Shown in pieces: positions 6,336-12,558 of a stretch of DNA of 14,853 bases; the first letter of the stretch is position 1, and each line of letters starts with the position of its first letter. The stretch comes from Actinomycetota bacterium. GTDB lineage: Bacteria > Actinomycetota > Coriobacteriia > Anaerosomatales > D1FN1-002. Location: NCBI GenBank assembly GCA_005774595.1, contig VAUM01000010.1, positions 1-14,853 of the forward strand, given 5' to 3'. The notes under the pieces are model-generated. The model saw nothing but the letters and a program-made list of their open reading frames with translations, was not told the DNA's origin and made no database searches. Position numbers and translations under genes: made by a program.

Positions 6336-7244
6336 TCAGGCGCCGGGCGGCGGCGCAGGCCCGCCCGCCCGCGCGACGACCACCACGGCCGCGAGCACGA
6401 GCGCACCGCCGAGCACCTGCCGCATCGTCAGCGCCTCGCCGAGCAGCGCCCACGCTGCTCCGGCCGCCAAGACCGGCTCGATGGTGGACGCGACCATCAC
6501 GCGCGTCGCGTCCAGCCGCCGGAGCGCGCCGAGGAACGCGCCGAACGCGAGCACGGCGCCGAAGACCGCGACGAACACCGCAGCGGCTGCGGTGCGCGGC
6601 TCGACGAGCGGGGCGAGCACGCGGCGCGGGCCGATCGCGACGAGCCAGAACACGGCGGCGGCGGCGAAGCCGTACAGCAGCGCCGTGAGGGGGTGCCACC
6701 GCGCGCCCGCGTGACCGCCGACCACCGCGTACGCCGCGAAGAGCACCGCCGACGCGAGCCCCCACGCGAGCGCCTCGCCGGAGAGGCGGGGCCCGCCCGT
6801 GGCGCCGACCACGAGCGCGCACCCCGCGACGGACGCCGCGACGCCGGCCGGCAGCGCCCACGTCGGCCGCTGCCGCAGCACGACGACCGAGTAGGCCAGC
6901 ACGAGCACCGGCGACAGGTACTCGAGCAGGATCGCCGTCGCCACACCGGCGAGCGAGATCGTCCGGTAGTAGGCATAGTGCACGGCGGCCAAGCCGAGCA
7001 CGCCGTACGCCGCCAGAGGCAGCAGGTCGCGCGCGCTCACGCGCAGGAGGTCGCGTCGGGCGGTTGCGAGGTACACGAGCAGCACAGCGAACGCGATGAG
7101 CGACCTGACGCCCGCGAGTGCGGCGGGATCCACGCCGGAGGAGAACACCCACCTGGCGGTCACCCCGCTGGCAGCCCAGCACGCGGCGGCGAACACAGCG
7201 AGCGCCCAGCCTGTCGCACCGCCACGGTGCGAGCCGTCAGGCAC
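6336..7244 (-). CDS. DMT-superfamily transporter, EamA family
   Basis: The protein of about 302 aa has ten hydrophobic segments in two homologous halves of five, the hallmark of EamA (DUF6) drug/metabolite transporters. Typical landmarks are the start of TM1 (WALAVFAAACWAASGV), the end of the first half (LLEYLSPVLVLAYSVVVLRQRPT) and its counterpart in the second half (ASTIEPVLAAGAAWALLGEALT). Such proteins export amino acids or small metabolites, and the substrate cannot be told from sequence. The frame is open back to a GTG at 7277. I prefer the GTG at 7244, which overlaps the CDF stop codon by eight bases and removes a non-hydrophobic N-terminal tail, but neither start has a clear ribosome site. 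It is co-transcribed downstream of the CDF gene. Confidence 0.9.
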   Translation of the reverse strand: MPDGSHRGGATGWALAVFAAACWAASGVTARWVFSSGVDPAALAGVRSLIAFAVLLVYLATARRDLLRVSARDLLPLAAYGVLGLAAVHYAYYRTISLAGVATAILLEYLSPVLVLAYSVVVLRQRPTWALPAGVAASVAGCALVVGATGGPRLSGEALAWGLASAVLFAAYAVVGGHAGARWHPLTALLYGFAAAAVFWLVAIGPRRVLAPLVEPRTAAAAVFVAVFGAVLAFGAFLGALRRLDATRVMVASTIEPVLAAGAAWALLGEALTMRQVLGGALVLAAVVVVARAGGPAPPPGA

Positions 7245-8175
7245 CGCTGGCGCGCACTTCGTCCCGCGTCTTGCCACGCTGGTAGTCGTCCATCGGCTCG
7301 TGATGCACGATGACGTCGACCACCTGCGGGAACGCCTCGGCGACGGCCCGCTCGACCGCCTCGGCGATGGCGTGCGCGTCCGAGACGCTCAGGGCGGGGT
7401 CGACCTGGCAATGCAGGTCGACGAGAACCTCGGCGACGGACCCGCGCGTCCGCACCGAATGGCATCCGAGCACGCCCGCCACCGTCATCGCGGCGGCGAC
7501 CACCTCATCGACGGGGAGGCGTGCGCGGTCGGACAGCGTCTCCTCGGCCTGGCGCAGGACACCGATCGCCGTCCAGACGATGGCGCCGGCGACCGCCAGT
7601 GCGATCAGCGGATCGGCGATCGGATACCCGAGCTTCACGGCGACGAGCCCGGCGATCACGCCGAGGCTGACCATGACATCGCTGCCGGTGTGGCTCGCGT
7701 CAGCGATCAGGATGCTGCTGCCGAGCCTCTTGCCGACACGCCGCTCCCAGGTCGTCACGCCGACGTTGACCGCGAGTGTGCCGAGCATCACCGCGAACGA
7801 GCCCGCGTCGACCCTCGCGCCTGCGCCACCGCCGAACAGGTTCTGCCACGCGGCCGTGCCGACCCGCACCGCCGCGAACACCAGCATCCCGCCGATGGCC
7901 GCGGACGCATAGGTCTCGTACTTCCCGTGCCCGTACGGGTGCTCCCGGTCGGCGGGCCGTGCCGCCAGCGAGATCCCGACGAGCCCCACCACGTTGGACA
8001 CGCCGTCGAACAGCGAGTGGAAGCCGTCGGCCTGCATCGCGACGGAGTGGCTCAGCATGCCGTAGACCACCTTGGCCACGGCGACCGCCGTGTTGAGGAA
8101 GAGGATCACCCACAGGACGACCTTCACCTTGCCCGCACGGTCGCCGTCGACGGCCGTGTCTCTCCGATAGCCCAT
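7237..8175 (-). CDS. CDF-family zinc/divalent cation efflux protein
   Basis: The protein of 312 aa has about six membrane segments and a C-terminal cytoplasmic domain, as in the cation diffusion facilitator family. The transport-site residues are His53/Asp57 in TM2 (HSLFD) and His162/Asp166 in TM5 (HTGSD). The HxxxD pattern at both places is the one associated with Zn/Cd rather than Mn/Fe. The loop EHPYGHGKYE at 78-87 is a family landmark. The C-terminal part (about 225-295) is the ferredoxin-like dimerisation domain. I chose the ATG at 8175; a GTG at 8181 is possible and the ribosome site is weak for both. It is divergent from the CsoR-type repressor gene, and the palindrome at 8196-8212 lies in the shared 87-base region, so co-regulation is likely but not shown. 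Confidence 0.92.
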   Translation of the reverse strand: MGYRRDTAVDGDRAGKVKVVLWVILFLNTAVAVAKVVYGMLSHSVAMQADGFHSLFDGVSNVVGLVGISLAARPADREHPYGHGKYETYASAAIGGMLVFAAVRVGTAAWQNLFGGGAGARVDAGSFAVMLGTLAVNVGVTTWERRVGKRLGSSILIADASHTGSDVMVSLGVIAGLVAVKLGYPIADPLIALAVAGAIVWTAIGVLRQAEETLSDRARLPVDEVVAAAMTVAGVLGCHSVRTRGSVAEVLVDLHCQVDPALSVSDAHAIAEAVERAVAEAFPQVVDVIVHHEPMDDYQRGKTRDEVRASGA

Positions 8176-8185
8176 GCCCACCCGC

Positions 8186-8215
8186 TTGTCGCTCGATACC
8201 CCTCGGGGGTATATT
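8186..8215 (+). promoter_or_regulatory. Putative sigma-70 promoter of the CsoR-type repressor gene
   Basis: TTGTCG at 8186-8191 and TATATT at 8210-8215 are separated by 18 bases. The predicted start is near 8222, about 40 bases before the ATG at 8263. The ATACCCC/GGGGTAT palindrome fills the spacer and overlaps the -10, the expected position for autorepression. Confidence 0.5.
8196..8212. promoter_or_regulatory. CsoR/CstR-type operator, site A
   Basis: The perfect 17-bp palindrome ATACCCC-TCG-GGGGTAT has the AT-flanked C-tract/G-tract form known for operators of CsoR-family repressors. It lies between the divergent CDF efflux gene and the tandem CsoR-type repressor gene. A near-identical site occurs at 9832-9847. 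Confidence 0.75.
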
Positions 8216-8262
8216 CTCGGAACCCGTCAATCTTACGGCACGGACAGGCGGAACGCGCAACG

Positions 8263-8841
8263 ATGCCCCAGACCCACGCGATAGACGGCGACGCCGAGCG
8301 GCGCACGATCACGAACCGGCTCCGGCGGCTGCAAGGCCAGGTCCGCGGCCTCGCTTCGATGATCGAGACGCGCCAGGGCTGCGAGGCGGTGCTCACGCAG
8401 ATCATGGCCGCGCGCTCCGCGCTGGGCCAGGTGGGCCTCCACATCGTGGGGTACTCGATGAAGCGCTGCCTTGCCGGCGAGGCGGAGTCCGGGGACGCGC
8501 TGGTCGACCGCGCCTTCGAGGTGTTCCTCGACTATCGCTCGATGGCCGCCTCGAGCTCGGGCACGACACTCGCCACGCCGCGCGACCAGGACGAGATGGT
8601 GCAGCGGCTGCACGATGTCGAGGCCGGCCTACTCGCGGTGCAGGCCGACCTCGAGGCGGGAACCGCATGCGACCGGCTGGTCACCCGCATCGGGGAGGTC
8701 ACCGCGATGCTCAACGAGGTCGCCCTCGGCGTGCTCTCACACTCGATGCGCGACTGCCTGATCGCGCCCGGCGACGACCGCGAGCGGGTCATCGACGATG
8801 CGGTCGCGGTCTTCCTGAAGTACTCCGCCTGCCTGCGGTAG
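8263..8841 (+). CDS. Tandem-domain CsoR/CstR-family transcriptional repressor
   Basis: The 192-aa protein contains two consecutive CsoR-like (DUF156) domains, roughly 12-92 and 107-188, whereas the family normally has one domain of about 85-110 aa. The first begins RRTITNRLRRLQGQVRGLASMIE, a strong family signature. In each half two cysteines are 29 residues apart (Cys40/Cys69 and Cys136/Cys165), matching Cys36/Cys65 of copper CsoR and Cys31/Cys60 of persulfide CstR. The CsoR copper-ligand His position is Ser65 and Ser161, so copper binding by the classic site is unlikely and thiol or persulfide sensing is more plausible. The second half is more diverged, lacks the basic LRRLQGQVRG stretch and may have lost DNA contacts. 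The gene is convergent with the DUF302 gene. Only one ATG start is reasonable, with AGGCGG eleven bases upstream. Confidence 0.9.
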   Translation: MPQTHAIDGDAERRTITNRLRRLQGQVRGLASMIETRQGCEAVLTQIMAARSALGQVGLHIVGYSMKRCLAGEAESGDALVDRAFEVFLDYRSMAASSSGTTLATPRDQDEMVQRLHDVEAGLLAVQADLEAGTACDRLVTRIGEVTAMLNEVALGVLSHSMRDCLIAPGDDRERVIDDAVAVFLKYSACLR

Positions 8842-8851
8842 CGGCAACGCG

Positions 8852-9232
8852 CTACGCGGCGGTGCACACGTCGACGATGTCGACCATGGCCGCTTCGAGA
8901 CGGCCGTCGAGCCCGTCGAAGTCGACCTCCGGGAACATCAGCGCGGACAGCGTCGGGCGGATCACCGCGACGCATACCGCGTCCTCCTCTACGAAGACGT
9001 GCAGCCGGCACGGCATCAGGAGCCGCCCGGGGCGCGAGCGCGTGACCGCCTCGTCGGCCAGCCACAGCTCGAAGATGCACAACGGCTGGATCGGGAAGCC
9101 CTTCGCCGCGAGCGTGGCCTGGAGGTCGTGTACGTGGCGCAGCTCGAAACCGTGCGCGGGGACGGACTCGCGGACGGCCTGGACGGTCGACTCGAAGTCC
9201 CTCGACGTCGCACGCCTGTAGGTGTACTCCAT
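8852..9232 (-). CDS. DUF302 domain protein
   Basis: This 126-aa cytoplasmic protein matches the DUF302 fold: an N-terminal strand, a helix beginning DFESTVQAVRESV, then HGFELRHVHDLQATLAAKGF, a hydrophobic strand with Cys (LCIFELW) and LLMPCRLHVFVEEDAVCVAVIRP. Four cysteines are present. The function of DUF302 is not established; such proteins often accompany CsoR/CstR-type regulators, thioredoxins and sulfur-stress genes. I chose the ATG at 9232 with AGAGG four bases upstream; a GTG at 9244 has no ribosome site. It is the last gene of the thioredoxin-FmdB-DUF302 unit, 37 bases after the FmdB stop, and ends ten bases from the convergent repressor gene. Confidence 0.85.
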   Translation of the reverse strand: MEYTYRRATSRDFESTVQAVRESVPAHGFELRHVHDLQATLAAKGFPIQPLCIFELWLADEAVTRSRPGRLLMPCRLHVFVEEDAVCVAVIRPTLSALMFPEVDFDGLDGRLEAAMVDIVDVCTAA

Positions 9233-9269
9233 CTCGCCTCTCACGCCCGACCGGGCGGAGGCGTCACCC

Positions 9270-9461
9270 TCAGGTGAATCCCCCGCGCGGCACGCAGGAC
9301 GCGGGCGCGGACGCCCGCGTGACGAACCCGCCGCCCACGCCCGCCCGCGCTTCCGGGGAGCCGCACTCGGGACACGTGCGGTCCTCGTCGCGGAGCAGCC
9401 GCATGAGGAACAGCTCGAAGCGGTGGCCGCATTCGGCGCACTTCAGGTCGTACGTGGGCAC
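9270..9461 (-). CDS. FmdB-family zinc-ribbon protein
   Basis: This 63-aa protein begins MPTYDLKCAECGHRFELF, the usual start of the FmdB/CxxC-CxxC regulatory-protein family. Cys8/Cys11 and Cys30/Cys33 form a four-cysteine zinc (or thiol) site. The C-terminal part is Gly/Ala-rich, with one further Cys56. The GTG start at 9461 lies four bases after the thioredoxin stop codon, so the two are co-transcribed. Its biochemical role is unknown; in this setting a thiol-redox or metal-binding role is possible. Confidence 0.85.
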   Translation of the reverse strand: MPTYDLKCAECGHRFELFLMRLLRDEDRTCPECGSPEARAGVGGGFVTRASAPASCVPRGGFT

Positions 9462-9465
9462 GGCG

Positions 9466-9789
9466 TCAGCCCAGCCCCAGGTCGCGGGCCAGATCCTCCG
9501 CGCGCCGCGCTCCGACCACCTGCGCGACGACCGCTCCGGCCTCGAACTTCGCGATGGTGGGGATGCTCATGACCCCGTACTCCATCGCGACCTCGCGGCA
9601 CTCGTCAACGTTCATCTTAGCGAACTTCACGCGGCCGGCGCATGTCACCGCGAGCTTCTCGATCTCCGGGCCGACCATCCGGCACGGACCGCACCACGGC
9701 GCCCAGAAGTCCACGACCACCGGGCCGTCGGCTCCCAGCACCTCCGCGGCGAACTCGGCCGCCGTCACCTCGCGCACCATGTCGCCCAT
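9466..9789 (-). CDS. trxA: Thioredoxin
   Basis: This is a 107-aa classical thioredoxin. The active site is WCGPC with Cys33 and Cys36, preceded by the VVVDFWAPWC strand. The buried Lys/Asp network is represented by VVVDF and KFAKMNVDE, and the cis-proline is Pro77 in SIPT. No signal peptide is present, so it acts in the cytoplasm, reducing protein disulfides and possibly persulfides. Start choice: ATG at 9789, with AGGTG about nine bases upstream; GTG at 9801 and ATG at 9780 are alternatives. It heads the operon with FmdB and DUF302 genes, under a consensus promoter containing a CsoR-type operator. It could also supply electrons to the CcdA protein encoded elsewhere in the window. Confidence 0.95.
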   Translation of the reverse strand: MGDMVREVTAAEFAAEVLGADGPVVVDFWAPWCGPCRMVGPEIEKLAVTCAGRVKFAKMNVDECREVAMEYGVMSIPTIAKFEAGAVVAQVVGARRAEDLARDLGLG

Positions 9790-9828
9790 CCCGCCACTCA
9801 CCTCTCGACTCGCCCGTGATTGCGTGCG

Positions 9829-9856
9829 ATTATACCCCCTGGGGTATGCCTGTCAA
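9829..9856 (-). promoter_or_regulatory. Perfect-consensus sigma-70 promoter of the thioredoxin operon
   Basis: On the minus strand TTGACA (9856-9851) and TATAAT (9834-9829) are separated by 16 bases. Both hexamers match the consensus at all six positions. The predicted start near 9822 gives a leader of about 33 bases to the thioredoxin ATG. Site B fills the spacer and enters the -10, so the promoter should be strong but tightly repressible. Confidence 0.88.
9832..9847. promoter_or_regulatory. CsoR/CstR-type operator, site B
   Basis: ATACCCC-CT-GGGGTAT is a perfect seven-base inverted repeat with a two-base centre. Its half-sites are identical to those of site A at 8196-8212. It sits between the -35 and -10 of the thioredoxin operon promoter. 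The likely ligand is the tandem CsoR/CstR-type repressor encoded at 8263-8841. Confidence 0.78.
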
Positions 9857-9906
9857 GCGGCGGAGGCCCGTCGTTCGGTACACTCGATGCGTCCGGACCG
9901 CGCCGT

Positions 9907-9913
9907 GGGAAGG
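9907..9913 (+). promoter_or_regulatory. Ribosome binding site GGGAAGG deciding the GTG start at 9922
   Basis: GGGAAGG lies eight bases before a GTG. The frame is open upstream to a TTG at 9820, but that start would place the operator and the opposing promoter inside the coding sequence. The GTG start is therefore preferred. Confidence 0.6.
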
Positions 9914-9921
9914 TCGCGCTC

Positions 9922-11142
9922 GTGCCTCTGGCATGGACAGCACTCGTCGGATGCGGCGCCCTCGCGGGCGTCGGGCTCGTGCTGTCGCTCGCGGTGCCGC
10001 ACCGGACCAGGATCCCCGTGGTGACACTCGGCGCGGCGAGCATGACGCTGTCGGGATGGGGCCTTGCGCTCATCGTGACGTCCGCTCCGCGCGCATCGAT
10101 CGCCTTGGCCACCGGTGCCCTCGGCCTCGCGTCGATCGCGGCCGGCTACGGGCTCGGCGCCTCCGTCGTCTCGTCGCTGAGGCCGCGCCGCGCGGCCGTC
10201 GCGCTGGAGCCGCGCGCGGCCGAGGACCCGCGTATCGGGGTGGTCGTGTACGCGGACGTCGAGCCGCGCACCTACTCCCTGTCCGAGACCGCCGAGGTGA
10301 TGGCGCTCGTCGGCGAGGCGGACCCGCCCCCGGTGCCCGTCCTCGTCGCGCCGTTCCTGTTCGCAGCGCAGAGGTCGCGCTACCAGGGCGCCGACGGCCG
10401 GAGCCCGTCGCGCGACGGCCTGCGCGCGACGGCGGTGCGCCTCGCCGCCGAGCTGGATGCCGACCGGTTCGCCGAGCCGGCGTACGCCGCATGCGAGGGG
10501 GACGCCTCGCTCGCCGAGGCGGTGGCCGACCTCGCCGCCCGTGGGCACCGCACGGTCGTCGCCGCGCCGCTCGCCGTTGCGGCCGGCCACGCGGACCACA
10601 CGGCGCTGCGCGCCGTCGATGCGCTCAAGCCCCGCGACGCGGGCGTGCGCGTCGTGCATGCCGACGTGCTGTGGCACGCCGACGAGATCGCCGACCTCGT
10701 CGCCCGGCGCGTGCTGCTCGCCTGCGACGGCGCAGAGGACAGCACCGGCGTCGTGCTCGTCGCGCACGGCCAGCCGCCCGGCTGGCGCGAGGCCGCTCCC
10801 GAGTTCGACGCGCGCGAGGTGGCGTTCCTGTCGCGCGTGCAGTCCCTGCTCACCGAGGGCGGCATGCGCGCCGGCCACGTCCGCACGGCATGGACGGCGT
10901 GGCAGGAGCCCGACGTCCCCGAGGCGGTACGCCACCTCGCGGCGGTCGGGTGCGCCCGCGTGCTCGCGTGCCCGGCGTGCGACCCGGTCGAGTCCCTCGA
11001 CACGCTGCTCGACCTGCCTGCGGCGGTCCGTATGGCACGCGTGCCCGTGCCCACGCGCGTGCTGTCCGCGTGGGGCGACGCACCGGAGGTCGCGCGCGCG
11101 CTGGCGCGGCGGATCGAGAAGGCGCTCGCGGAGTCCGAGTGA
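9922..11142 (+). CDS. Membrane-anchored ferrochelatase-like protein
   Basis: The protein has 406 residues. About 1-88 contain three hydrophobic segments (near 5-25, 32-54 and 60-85), and the rest is a soluble two-lobed chelatase-like domain. Landmarks are VVVYADVEPRTYSL, VVAAPLAVAAGHADH, VLVAHGQPPGW at 278-288 and ACPACDPVESLDTLLDL at 349-365. The last two resemble the active-site His motif and the Asp..GluThr motif of HemH ferrochelatases, with substitutions. The reading is of a diverged class II chelatase that may insert metal into a tetrapyrrole at the membrane, or a descendant lacking that activity. Cys350 and Cys353 form a CPAC pair that could bind metal or an iron-sulfur centre. The gene is divergent from the thioredoxin operon and convergent with the PHP gene. 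Family call is moderate. Confidence 0.65.
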   Translation: MPLAWTALVGCGALAGVGLVLSLAVPHRTRIPVVTLGAASMTLSGWGLALIVTSAPRASIALATGALGLASIAAGYGLGASVVSSLRPRRAAVALEPRAAEDPRIGVVVYADVEPRTYSLSETAEVMALVGEADPPPVPVLVAPFLFAAQRSRYQGADGRSPSRDGLRATAVRLAAELDADRFAEPAYAACEGDASLAEAVADLAARGHRTVVAAPLAVAAGHADHTALRAVDALKPRDAGVRVVHADVLWHADEIADLVARRVLLACDGAEDSTGVVLVAHGQPPGWREAAPEFDAREVAFLSRVQSLLTEGGMRAGHVRTAWTAWQEPDVPEAVRHLAAVGCARVLACPACDPVESLDTLLDLPAAVRMARVPVPTRVLSAWGDAPEVARALARRIEKALAESE

Positions 11143-11158
11143 TCGCGGCGCAGCGCGG

Positions 11159-11875
11159 CTATCGCGCCTGGCAGCGCTCCCAGTTCCACGACTGCTGGCG
11201 GCGGATCCGCGGGATCGAGAACGTGTAGCGCAGCGCGACGTTCAGGCCCTGACGGTGCGCGCTGGCACGCGTCTCGAGGTTCTCGATCGAGCGGCGCAGT
11301 TCCTCGGCGGTGCGGCCGCGGAAGAGCGTGTGGCCCTTGCCGATGGCCTGCAGCACGTGCGAGTCCGAGCCGCCGGTCGCCGCGATGCCCTGTCCGCCGG
11401 TGAACATCTTCGCCGCGATGCTGTTCGCGAACACGAGGTACGGGACCGAGTTGTAGACCTCGAGCGCGTGGAACGCGGCGTCGTTGAGTGCCTCGACGAA
11501 CTCGCTGCGCCCGAACGGCCCGAAGATCCCGAGCGGCGAGAAGGGGTGCGGGATGACCGCGACGCCGCCCTGCTCGTCGATGGCGGCCAGCGTCTCAGCG
11601 ACGCTCATGCCCGCCGGGATGTGCTCGGTCAGCCACAGGCCGATCACGTGGCCGGCGCGCGTCGAGACCTCCTCGCCGACGACGACCTCGAAGCGGTGCA
11701 GGTCCTCGAGGGACTTCGCGAACAGCGCCCCCTCGATGGTGTTGTGGTCGGTGATGGCGATGACGTCGAGGTCGGTGCGCCGCTCCACCCAGTCCATGAT
11801 CTCGGGGATGGTCGCGAGGCCGTCGCTGTGATTGGAGTGCATGTGCAGGTCTGCTTTGCCCCACGTGTCGCTCAA
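11159..11875 (-). CDS. PHP-domain metal-dependent phosphoesterase
   Basis: The 238-aa protein has the metal-binding motifs of the PHP fold in order: ADLHMHSNHSDG (His11, His13, Asp18), ITDHNT (Asp43, His44), GEEVST (Glu68/Glu69), His76, IPHPF (His110) and GGSDSHV (Asp171, His173). This set normally binds two or three metal ions and hydrolyses phosphoesters, as in RNase AM/YciV and histidinol-phosphatase relatives. No polymerase domain is attached. I chose the TTG at 11875 with GGGAG six bases upstream, since the motif-bearing domain begins there; the frame is open to 11962 but the extra residues are arginine-rich and overlap regulatory DNA. The substrate is unknown. Confidence 0.88.
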   Translation of the reverse strand: MSDTWGKADLHMHSNHSDGLATIPEIMDWVERRTDLDVIAITDHNTIEGALFAKSLEDLHRFEVVVGEEVSTRAGHVIGLWLTEHIPAGMSVAETLAAIDEQGGVAVIPHPFSPLGIFGPFGRSEFVEALNDAAFHALEVYNSVPYLVFANSIAAKMFTGGQGIAATGGSDSHVLQAIGKGHTLFRGRTAEELRRSIENLETRASAHRQGLNVALRYTFSIPRIRRQQSWNWERCQAR

Positions 11876-11922
11876 GGTGTGCTCCCGTTGGAGGGGTCGA
11901 GGCCGGTGCCGGCCCCGGACGG

Positions 11923-11938
11923 TGCAATTCTCATACCG
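11923..11938 (-). promoter_or_regulatory. Weak sigma-54-like element before the PHP gene
   Basis: The minus strand reads CGGTATG AGAA TTGCA from 11938 to 11923. GG and GC are ten bases apart and the -12 half is perfect, but the -24 half matches at only four of seven positions. A start near 11912 would leave a 36-base leader. It could be a chance match or part of a sigma-70 promoter. Confidence 0.3.
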
Positions 11939-11952
11939 ATGTATTCTCGGCG

Positions 11953-11968
11953 CGTGACGCATGTCACA
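11953..11968. promoter_or_regulatory. CRP/FNR-superfamily-type dyad
   Basis: On the minus strand TGTGA-CATGCG-TCACG matches the CRP consensus TGTGA-N6-TCACA at nine of ten positions. It lies in the 160-base region between the PHP gene start and the end of the cyclic-nucleotide-binding gene. It is well placed to act on the PHP promoter. No DNA-binding CRP homologue is encoded in the window. Confidence 0.5.
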
Positions 11969-12035
11969 TGAGCAGTGTCCGATGAGCGGCGAACGGCAGG
12001 CGACGGACGCGAGACGCGGCGACGAGCGGCGAGCG

Positions 12036-12476
12036 CTATGACAGCTCGCACTCCAGGATGGCCTTCTGCGTCAGGGCGAGCTCGGCCTTGTCCAGCACGT
12101 ACTGGTCGCACAGCTTCTGGAGCACGTCGGTCGTCGCCCGCAGGCGCGCGCACATCGACTCGATGACGCGAAGCGCCAGTTCGGGCTCGTCGCGCAGCGC
12201 GTCGAGGAACGCCGCCTTGTCGTAGAGCACGAGCTCGGTGTCCCCGACCGCCTCAGCGTTGGCGCAGTGCGGGCGGCCGTCGATGAGCGACTGCTCGCCG
12301 AACATCGTGCCGGGACCGAGCTCGCCCAACGTGGTGGCGACCAGGTCGCCCCCCTTCCAGATGCGCACCGTCCCCTTCAGGACGATGAAGAGGTGCTCAC
12401 CGGCCGCACCCTCGAGGAACACGGTCTCGCCGTCGGCGTACGAGCGGACCTCGCCGGCGCTCTCGATCAGGCCCAT
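12036..12476 (-). CDS. Stand-alone cyclic-nucleotide-binding domain protein
   Basis: The 146-aa protein is a single cNMP-binding (cupin-like) domain: YADGETVFLEGAAGEHLFIVLKGTVRIW, GELGPGTMFGEQSLIDGRPHCANAEA and LVLYDKAAFLDALRDEPELALRVIE. The phosphate-binding-cassette region is recognisable as FGEQSLIDGRPHCANA, with His where many cAMP binders have Arg, so nucleotide binding is uncertain. It ends in a helix of about 30 residues (LCDQYVLDKAELALTQKAILECELS) with no helix-turn-helix, unlike CRP, so it is probably not itself a DNA-binding regulator. The ATG at 12476 has AAGGGGAG six bases upstream. It is separated by 82 bases from the aminotransferase upstream and may act as a soluble signal-binding partner. 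Confidence 0.88.
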   Translation of the reverse strand: MGLIESAGEVRSYADGETVFLEGAAGEHLFIVLKGTVRIWKGGDLVATTLGELGPGTMFGEQSLIDGRPHCANAEAVGDTELVLYDKAAFLDALRDEPELALRVIESMCARLRATTDVLQKLCDQYVLDKAELALTQKAILECELS

Positions 12477-12558
12477 GCCACACTCCCCTTCATCCGGGCG
12501 ACCGGTATGTTGTTCGGCATCCGTGCGCGCGGGCTGAAGCGCGCGTCGGCGGGCGGCC

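Noticed and set aside
7096..8262. Plus-strand frame open upstream of the CsoR-type gene
   Set aside because: It is antisense to the CDF and EamA genes. The repressor domain starts at the ATG at 8263, downstream of its promoter and operator.
12029..12049. GCGAGC/GCTCGC inverted repeat over the stop of the cyclic-nucleotide-binding gene
   Set aside because: The stem is only six pairs, the loop is large and no T-tract follows, so I do not call a terminator.
12515..12550. GCGCGC repeats between the aminotransferase and the cyclic-nucleotide-binding gene
   Set aside because: This could fold as a hairpin but is simple alternating GC with no T-tract, so it is not a supported terminator.
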